DNA of 64,000 nucleotides. Origin: Sialis fuliginosa (taxonomy: Eukaryota; Arthropoda; Insecta; Megaloptera; Sialidae). The position numbers and the translations under genes were made by a program. Shown here in pieces: positions 56,710 to 64,000 of this stretch (positions within the stretch are counted from its first letter, which is position 1; every line of letters begins with the position of its first letter). Location of the stretch: contig OY540822.1 of the NCBI GenBank assembly GCA_961205875.1, forward strand, positions 2,854,501 through 2,918,500, written 5' to 3'. Below the pieces are notes generated by a model. That model searched no databases, was not told where the DNA came from, and saw only the letters and a list, made by a program, of their open reading frames with translations.

Positions 56710-56937
56710 CCCCTACCCTGATTGAACCCTCACCCACAATTCCCATTAACACGGCCACCTTGTTCGTCTTCACCCTGCCCATTAGCATCCTCCCACTCCC
56801 TCTTGTGTCCCTGTGATCCTAACAAAAAACAAAACACATACAACTACACAACTCAACACAACACTTACACAACACGAAGAGCTGTCGGAAAAGGCCAAGT
56901 ACCAGTCGACATACATGTATGTTATGAAGAAAAAAAA
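56710..56937 (+). mobile_element. Retroposon (SINE or LINE 3' tail) with A tail and 14-bp target duplication
   Basis: It is flanked by AAACAAGATAATAA (56696-56709 and 56938-56951) and ends in an A run. The body is C-rich at first (CCCTCACCCACAATTCC) and holds GAGCTGTCGGAAAAGG near its 3' end, shared with 50568-50628. This is target-primed insertion by LINE machinery. No tRNA-like promoter boxes are evident, so a truncated LINE 3' UTR is as likely as a SINE. The 80-aa frame across it is probably meaningless. Confidence 0.78.
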
Positions 56938-58129
56938 AAACAAGATAATAATGTGACGATGTAAATATATTTTTGTATGCTTTGCCTTCGTAGAATACTT
57001 ACGTTCGAGATATTGGTTTATTTATCGAAGCACCATGTACAAAATCTGATAAAAATTTTTCTCGCAAGCTTGATGTTTTTTCTCACATAACAAAACTAAT
57101 AGCGTCCATTTAATTCGATTTACCTTAAATGGAAACTCAGTTTAACATATTGTAAATATCGTTAAATGATTTTTAATTAAATACCTGGTTTCTAAACTTA
57201 TAAAACAACTGACAACAATAAGTTTTATAACTTTAAAGCTGATTGGTCATGAATATCTACGCATGCGCATTAATACAATCTGACTTTCAAAGCCTTGCAC
57301 TCAAATCTGTGGCCAAAAGTCGACTTTCGAATTTGTGAAAACGGACTAGACCACTGTAGACGATATTAATGGAAGTAGTTATGATTATGATAACAATTAC
57401 TTGTGAATTATTCAAGTAATTCTTGTTTCATTGATAGTGGCGTAAAAGTCGAAAAATGTATTTAAATTTTTTTTGTTACCGCCGTTCATAAAATGCATTA
57501 TTAATTGTAAAAAAAAATTCCAAACTGTATATTTCATATTTAATATTTTCTATAATGAATAAATAGTGAAAAAAAAATCTTTCGCCCTCTATTTACAAAG
57601 ACATTATAGTAATTTAATAATGTTTTAGATTTCTATAATGTTGTAGTAAACAGAGAGAAAGTTTAAAATTGTTCATATTATATAGAAAATCTTAAATATC
57701 TTGGCTCCTACGCGAGATAGAGGGTAGTTTTTCCCCTAAAATCCATACAACCCCATAGTAAGTTTCTCGCCGGATCGAATGAGACCAGTTATAACCCTTT
57801 ATCTGCGACAAAAGGTGAAATGTGAATTTTTTAATTTAAGATACGGGCTCAAAATATCATTTAATACGCATCTGGGTTATTTTTTTTATTTTATTAAATT
57901 ATATACAAGATTTCTAAATAGTTTATGTGAATATGTTATTTTACAATTGGGGTCTAAAATATTACTTAAAATATAACATAAGCATCTGGGCATTTTTTTA
58001 AATTGATTATATTGTATCTAAGGTTTCTATACAGTTATATGCAATTTTGCATTACTTATTTTTTTAGTAATGGATAATAAATTACTAATGATAATGCATT
58101 ATAAGATATGCTCGGATCGTGCCAATTTC

Positions 58130-58325
58130 AGAATCCTAATATATATGCTTATAAATAATAATTTTTTCTCGGGGTAGAAATAATTCCCACCAAGTTTTGT
58201 CTCAAATATTGTTTTGTAGGTTCAATAATGTATGAGATACAGACAAACTAGCCTATTAACATCCGTATCTCAGAAACTGAGACAAAAGTTTTTGGGAATT
58301 ATCTCTTCTATACCCGGGAAAAAAT
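58130..58325. repeat. Local inverted repeat around GAGACAAAAG
   Basis: GATAGAAATAATTCCCA-like GGGGTAGAAATAATTCCCAC (58173), with TTTTGTCTCAAATATTG, is mirrored by GAGACAAAAGTTTTTGGGAA and TTATCTCTTCTATACCC (58279-58315). The loop is about 65 bp. Confidence 0.55.
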
Positions 58326-58455
58326 TTCAGATCTGAAGTGATCAAATCAGATCTGCATTTTTACAGATCTATTTTAATCTTCATTTTGGAACATATCAAT
58401 GGAGATCAACGCAGATCTACGAAGATCAACGCAGATCTGCGTAGATCGGGGATTT
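58325..58455. repeat. AGATCT-type motif cluster
   Basis: At least eight AGATC or GATCT motifs in 130 bp, including two direct copies of AGATCAACGCAGATCT (58402 and 58423), themselves partly palindromic. Related CGATCTACAACGATCTGC occurs at 61633. A binding-site cluster or an expanding repeat are both possible. Confidence 0.65.
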
Positions 58456-58892
58456 GATTCTCTTTTTATATGCATACACGCTTGACTTACCGCAGTAACT
58501 AGGTTCGAAGAGCAATCCTGGAGAAGAGAACCACCATATATGTATTGTATTAACTTATTACTAACTGATCCGACTTGGCTTATATACGAATGAAAGTGAA
58601 AATACACTGTTGGTGAGAGCTAAATTGTGATATTCATATATTATACATACATAATAATATGTACTTATTCATAAATAAACTTTTGTCTACCTTAAATAAC
58701 AAATACACATATGAGTCAAAATCACCAAGGTGGCAAATTTGGTTCCGACACTATTTTTCCCAATAAAACCTTGGAATAGTTGGATTGCAATTATCTTTAA
58801 CTATTGGATTTGGTTAATGATATCTAAACCCTTCATTGTTTTTTGCAAAATAATGTTAGAACATTTTTTTTTCTCATGAAACTAGTGAAAAA

Positions 58893-60997
58893 GTCATTTC
58901 GGGAACGCGTCCCAATACGTAATTCTGTATAAGAAATGTTCATAAAACAATGAAATACTAATTTAAAAATTAAATTTTCAAACATGTTTGATACACTAGT
59001 ATCATAATATCATAACCACAATTATAAGTAAAAGAAAATGTAAGTTACTTTATTTATTTTTTACGTAAAACTTTGTCCGGCAGTTTGTAGGTCACTTCGT
59101 GAACGCACTCTATTCTGTCAAAAAAGTAGTACTCAGTTACATCGTACGAGGCGCTACTGTGCAGTCACGTGGTGTAATCTGTTAAGTGTAGACAGCGTTC
59201 GATTGTTTTATGGTGGTTTTTAATTAATTTAGTTGGTAAGTTTATTTCAGTTCATTATTTTGGTATCGTACATCAATAGAGCATCATAACGGGAACGCCT
59301 CCAAGTCATTAATATAACTATAAGTGAAGATAGTTAGTCGTAATTTCATAACATAATACTGTTCTATTGTCGCCGGTGTCACATAATAGCGTCCAAAATG
59401 GCCGACGACTATTTTAAACAATACGAAACGTCGAAAAATCATTTCGGGAACAGTCATTTCGAGAGCGTTGTCGAAAATGACGTGCATTCCCGTAATGATG
59501 TTTTTGTTAGTATTTAACCGTTAAGTACCTTTGTTTCGTGAATTTACGTTAATAATAATATAAATTGTTGTAGTTGTGATTGTAATGAGTTTAAATTTAC
59601 CGCTCTAGTTTTTTCAACGTAATGTAATAGAATCTAAGCTGAATTTTCAAAAGATGGAGTTTCTTACTGCTTCTTCTATCTGGAACAACATCTTTTGTTA
59701 AAGTAGCAGTAGAATCTAGAGTATATAACAAGCGACTGTAAATTCCGATTTTAAATAAAGAGTTTAACTTGCTGTAACAGGTATTTACATTTGTTTTAGA
59801 TTTAACATAGAAACATGGAACCTGAAGAACTAAAAAAGAAAAAGACTTCCAAAAAAATTATCAATAAAAATAGCGCCGCTTACATAAAACAACGCCAAAA
59901 AGCTAATGCAAGGCACGTCTTATACAGATGATTTTAAAGAAAATATCCATCCTAACAAAATAATACCTGGAACATTTTTATTGATTAATGTTCCAACGAA
60001 TAAGAATGTGTTCTATAGATATGTTGCTATTGCTGGAACTTGTGTAGACGATGAGGGAGAAATAAAGGTGACATTCTTAAAATCTCTGCGTAATAATGAC
60101 AGGGACTTTAAAGTTGACTATAAAGATATATCCTACGTTACATACGAGCAAGTCTTAAAAATTCTTCCTAAGCCCCATTCAATAAAGGGAGTAAGCCACA
60201 ATGCATGCTATCATTTTGATAATGATTTTATTATTACGTAATTATTTAAATACATGCTATTATTTGGTTAATGTTAGAGTTTGTTTTATTTCTTTATTTT
60301 AATTTGTTGTTAAAATTTATCAGTGACTGTTTATGTACGAGTAGTAATTTCTTCTTGTTTTTGTTTAAAATACTCAAGTAACCCTTAGATCAATGATAAT
60401 ATTATCTAAAGGTTTTAATGTATGGTACTTGCAGTACGTTTTATTACAATAATTCACTGCAAAAGTTGATTTTTAGCATAGTTTATATTTCTTTATAATG
60501 TTTGATGTAAATTTAAGAGTTTAAATTCTCAAAATAAAGTTCCTAATAACCCACGTGATGTTTCTTTTATACAAAAATTTATTACCTATGTCATTTAGGA
60601 AACGCTTTTGTCACTTCGTGAACGCCGTGATCATTCAGTGAATGTTTCGTCATTTATGGGAACGTCATAAAAATATTATTAGTAAATTCCAGATAAAATA
60701 TATCTGCTTCATTTATTATTAAAATTAAATACTATAGCAAACAATTTTCTAGAAAAAAATTAAACGATCAAACTTAAACCAATGATAAATAAACAGAACT
60801 TTTATCTTGGAAATTTTAAGAAGTGCTTCATAAATGTTACATTTTATTAAAATACAATAACATACGACAATGTAGAGTACAGCTTTAAATATATTTTATT
60901 TAATATTTATTGCAATATCGTATTTCCAAAGAGAATTACATCAAATTTGTATTTTTAACAAAAATATCCAAATTTTGATATACGTTCCCTGAATGAT
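58893..60997. promoter_or_regulatory. Eleven copies of a TCATTTCGGGAACGC motif
   Basis: Forward copies begin at 58893, 59091, 59283, 59438, 59453, 60590, 60610, 60630 and 60649; reverse copies lie at 59484-59499 and 60982-60997. The consensus is about GTCAYTTCGKGAACGC. Four copies at 60590-60664 are nearly tandem with 19-20 bp spacing. They lie on both sides of the coding remnant, within the inverted ends. They may be transposase-binding sites or promoter elements; this is inferred from arrangement only. Confidence 0.7.
59815..60241 (+). pseudogene. Coding remnant of the 2.5-kb element (frameshifted)
   Basis: An ATG at 59815 opens a 38-codon basic frame (MEPEELKKKKTSKKIINKNS, then AAYIKQRQKANARHVLYR) ending at 59931. 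The longer frame to 60241 continues from about 59906 in another register: GTSYTDDFKENIHPNKIIPG TFLLINVPTNKN, a YRYVAIAGTCVDDEGEIKVT segment and KDISYVTYEQVLKILPKPHS. The two joined by one shift look like the C-terminal part of a transposon-borne protein with a small beta-barrel-like end, a pattern I associate with uncharacterised arthropod transposon genes. A TTTTAG acceptor-like site lies at about 59795. No catalytic residues are visible. Confidence 0.5.
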
Positions 60998-61499
60998 ATC
61001 ATAATACACCCAGTCTGTTTGGAATCCAGGATAAATAATTAAAATGTGAAAATTTTGCGCGCTTCTTTTACACAGTAATTATTGATGTTACGGTGTACAA
61101 TGTAAGTTATTTTATGGATTTCCATGATGTACTAATTTTTAAAGAATTTTAAATTTCGAAATTCGTCACCTTGGTGATTTTGACCCATATACTATATAGA
61201 AACCTTGTTTATAATTTAATCAATCAAAAAAAACTGTACAGAAGCGTATTGAATGATATTTGAGGCCCGTGTATTAAATTAATAAATAAATTCACAACTC
61301 ACCCCCTGTCACAGATGAAGGGTTGTAATTGGTCTCATTTGATCCAGCGGGAAAAATACTTCGGGATTCTAGGGAGTGTGGGGGGAAAAACAACCCTCTA
61401 TCTAGCACAGGAGTCGAGATATTTACGATTTTCTATAATGAATAACATAAGTAGCAAAACAGAAAAATTCAATATTTACAGTAAATACAGCATAGAAAC

Positions 61500-63248
61500 A
61501 TAAGATATTATTATTAAATTTAATAAAATTAAAAAAAAGTCCAGACACGTATTAAGGCCCGTATTGTTAAAATAACAAATACACATATTTTTTTTAAATT
61601 GATTAAAATAGAAACAATACGTTTCAATCTCACGATCTACAACGATCTGCAAAGATGTACAATAGGGTGTGCCAAAAAAAGACGATATTTTTTTTTTTTC
61701 ACTTTCCGCTCAAAATATCGTAGAAGATGTCGAAACAAAAGACCTGTCCAAAGGAGAGTTCTTAATTTTAATTTTAAGAGGTCCTCCATCGATTTTGAAG
61801 TTTTTCCCATTTAAATAACACGGGAAAAATTTTTTTTTTTTTCATTTTTACTTTCGCAACGTCTGAAGATTTTATTTTTTCGTAAAATAAACTATCAGAC
61901 CTTATTGGGGATTAAATTTTGAACAAAAAATTTCATTGGGTCATATTGCTACCATCGAAGCCTGACTTTTTATAAAGCTTTACAGTATCAATTTTCCCCA
62001 AATTTCGTGTTTTTTGTAATTTTTAGCTAAACTATCCAAGATAGAACAAAAAGTCAAATGAGAATTTTGTAGTCCGTTTGATGCACTACAAAAAACATTT
62101 AGATAAATTTTTTGTATCATTAATATTTTCAAAGTTACAGACCAACAAAATCCTATTTTTCTAATTTTTAGCTTTGTTCAAGTGAACCATCGATAAAAAT
62201 ACAAAAAATGTAATTCTTATTTTTTGGTACATCAAATTTGCTACAAAATTGTATAAGAAAGATTCGTTGTCTCCGCAATAGCGTAGAGTAACAAGCCTGA
62301 TAAGTCATATTTTCATAATTTTTCATCTATATTTTCTAAATTATTGACGATAGATGACAAATTTCAATTAAAAATTTAAAGTATATTTAATTCTCTAAAA
62401 AGTTAGCCTAGAATAATTTTTTACGATATAACTTGCTTAATAAGTCCACAAATATTATTGTTATTTATTTCGTTTTTGGTCTATTGAGGTTATTTAACCA
62501 ATCCTCAAGACAACCCTGATTATGTAAACAAATTGAACATGAATTGACACATTCCACTCCCACATATTATTCAAAACAACAAAATTGAATGATTAACAAG
62601 TATTTAATATAATAAAAGATCTAATCTTTTGTGATGCTTTTTATTTCTTTTTTCGCATAAGAGAGTATTACCGAAAAATTATTTTTTTTTTAAATACCTC
62701 AACATTTTCATGATAGTATTTTTATTTCTATAGTGCGTTTCTATTGTATTTTAAGTTATTATTTTTTTTTCGTATCTATTTATTTATTTATTACCATTGC
62801 TGCAAAAAAACATAATTGTTCAAAAAATTACTTTAGTCACATAGTCATCCAGGATAAAACCTTCCATATCTAACCTTTCACAATTTTACATTGTAAAACT
62901 TATTACATCTTTACTAATTTTTACGACATATTAAACAATAAAATTTTTTTTTATATTCCATATTTACGTGTTCATATTAATATTAACATTTGTATGGACC
63001 TTTTCACTTTCTGTTAAAAAGAGTTATCATTACTGGCTGAGGTTTAAAGTCAAATTCAAATTTTCTGCAGAATTCTCAACTAACGCCCTCTAAGTATTTA
63101 TTGACTTTTTGCGTAATTGATCAATTATCCGCTTGAAATCGGCAATTAGAGGACTCTATTGTCTTTCATTATAATTGGTCCTTAATTGAGGTTGGTTTTT
63201 TAATGAATCATTATCGTATCAACAATTATACCAGTTTAGTGATGAACA
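61500..63248. other. No recognised gene; possible element end at 61663
   Basis: CAATAGGGTGTGCCAAAAAA (61661) followed by a degenerate, T-rich non-coding kilobase looks like the left end of a non-autonomous element, but the opposite end was not found. The rest (62400-63240) is AT-rich with no coding signal. Confidence 0.3.
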
Positions 63249-63812
63249 ATGTCTTGTAAAACAGGTAAAAATTACATTAACTTGGTTGGGTTCGAGTCAA
63301 AAACTTTAAGTGATTTGAAATTACCCACGAATCGTGATGTTTTATGTTTATTTTTCTATAAACATCGAACAGATAAACTATTCATTCGCGAAAGTGCTAG
63401 ATTTGTTCTGTGTGAGGTTATCAAAGTGTGGAATAAATTCACATTACCAGGAAACAATTCACATCGTTCAATTGGAAAAATTGAAAAATTACATAAAAAC
63501 TGGCAAAAAACTCAAGTACATAAAGCTCGCAAAAAATCTCCCGCACAACAATTGGCCGAAAAAACTTTTATCAAGTCTCTCGACAAACTGTTCGATATTG
63601 CACCGCAGAATGTTTTGACAACATTAAGCTCACCACAAAGGAAAGTTTTGGTTGCTAGTCGGGAAATTTGCAAACGTAGTCAGTTGATAAAGATTTCAGC
63701 CAATATTGAAGATGTACAAAATACATCGACCTTTTGTGTGGAAGACAATTCAAATTTTATTTCGATGGAAAGTGCTGGGACAAATGGAAATACTAATGAA
63801 GTTGATGAAGCA
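63249..63812 (+). CDS. First exon of an unassigned arthropod gene family
   Basis: The frame opens at ATG 63249 in AACAATGTC. It reads LKLPTNRDVLCLFFYKHR TDKLFIRESARFV, VWNKFTLPGNNSHRSIGKIE KLHKNWQKTQ, then AEKTFIKSLDKLFDIAPQNV and CKRSQLIKISANIEDVQ, without a break for 188 codons to GAAGCAG|GTAAAA at 63812/63813, a good donor. Reading through the donor stops at 63861. From memory, KLPTNRDVLCLFFYNHR..IRESA and LDxLFDIAHADAL are hallmarks of a multi-copy uncharacterised arthropod protein family; the usual HADAL is APQNV here. The rest lies beyond the window. No stop or shift was seen, so it may still be functional. A second donor-like CAG|GTAAAA lies at 63262. Confidence 0.6.
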
Positions 63813-64000
63813 GGTAAAATCGAATGGTTACTCGTTGCTTTTATTTTTAATAATCCATTTTAAAGAATTCTTCTCACAGCAATAACTTTACAATTAATTT
63901 TTAATTTATTATTCTATGAATGATTTTTACTCAGTAAAAAAATTTTCGTCTATTTTAACACTAATATTTGTTTTATTGACTGTTTTTACACAAACTAATG

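Larger units (their letters stand above)
58711..61190. mobile_element. 2.5-kb element with GTCAAAATCACC ends and subterminal motif arrays
   Basis: ATGAGTCAAAATCACCAAGG at 58711 and CACCTTGGTGATTTTGACCC (61168-61187) then AT form inverted ends of about 25-30 bp. The target duplication is ambiguous (AT or ATAT, since the ends merge with an ATAT context). Inside are a small coding remnant and 11 copies of a 16-bp motif. The superfamily is not assigned. Confidence 0.65.
57670..61470. repeat. Outer inverted repeat, arms 57670-57970 and about 61196-61470
   Basis: GAGATAGAGGGTAGTTTTTC (57713) and its mirror GTTTTTCCCCCC-type/CTCTATCTAGC (about 61380-61405), TTGGTCTCATTTGATCCAGC (61330) against CGGATCGAATGAGACCAG (57772), and AATACGCATCTGGG (57861) against GAAGCGTATTGAATG (61241) show an inverted repeat of about 280 bp with moderate divergence. 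The left arm is followed by a second, related unit (57950-58050) in direct orientation. The element 58711-61190 sits between the arms. Confidence 0.65.

Noticed and set aside
56722-56964. 80-aa proline/serine-rich protein
   Set aside because: It lies within a retroposon with target duplications and A tail, and its reading runs through the A tail into flanking DNA.
58893-60997. CRISPR-like or tRNA-like reading of the repeated GGGAACGC motif
   Set aside because: Copies are irregularly spaced and in both orientations, with no common fold or spacer logic.
63284-63300. GGTTCGAGTC as a tRNA T-loop
   Set aside because: It lies inside the open coding exon, and no A box, acceptor stem or anticodon arm fits.

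Overview
This window looks like a piece of an AT-rich arthropod nuclear genome, probably an insect and possibly a hemipteran. That is an inference from the kinds of transposable elements present (Penelope-like, Helitron, BEL/Pao, Ty3/gypsy, R2-type LINE, mariner, hAT MITEs), from intron-like GT..AG joints inside coding remnants, and from a short TTAGG-type run. No bacterial gene, operon, ribosome binding site, tRNA or rRNA gene was recognised. Apart from one open reading frame at the right edge (63249-63812), almost everything assignable is mobile-element derived, so the window reads as a stack of insertions of different ages.

Layout. 1-1392: two Helitron-type 3' ends in tandem, with a 733-bp non-autonomous Helitron directly abutting an older one. 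1568-5169: a head-to-head inverted pair of Penelope-like elements with nearly identical, largely open RT + GIY-YIG frames and a hammerhead-like motif at each outer end. 5189-9914: a decayed autonomous Helitron (Rep + Pif1-type helicase) with a clear hairpin + CTAG 3' end. 10596-15625: a BEL/Pao retrotransposon broken into a protease/RT piece and an integrase piece, separated by about 3 kb that holds an unassigned reverse-strand frame and an R2-like endonuclease tail. 15700-21040: satellite-like arrays, a gypsy integrase tail, and 45-bp and 234-bp coding-like tandem repeats. 21367-26200: a hAT MITE, a DUF7869-like transposon remnant, a second gypsy integrase tail with a probable LTR start, and an intron-containing gene remnant.

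28393-33862: a mariner-type transposase pseudogene split by a 4.45-kb giant palindrome. The mariner reading frame itself fixes the insertion point and a 3-bp TTA duplication, and two further elements sit in one palindrome arm. 34081-39020: a TA-flanked element with about 0.73-kb inverted repeats, a coding remnant in its centre, a hAT MITE and another foldback element. 39267-43271: a TA-flanked element with a 1.75-kb TA-flanked palindrome inside it. 45253-50081: a 4.8-kb element with 113-bp inverted repeats and several smaller insertions. 51007-55644: a hAT-like element (8-bp duplication) containing a palindrome, a hAT MITE and a 2.5-kb palindrome. 58711-61190: an element with about 11 copies of a 16-bp subterminal motif around a small coding remnant, nested in a further inverted-repeat structure.

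The main theme is long (0.4-1.2 kb arm) near-perfect palindromic elements, most with TA target duplications and little or no recognisable transposase. At least five unrelated sequences of this kind occur in 30 kb. These DNAs would form strong hairpins and, if transcribed, long double-stranded RNA. The element families named are recognised from motifs by eye; no database search or alignment program was run.
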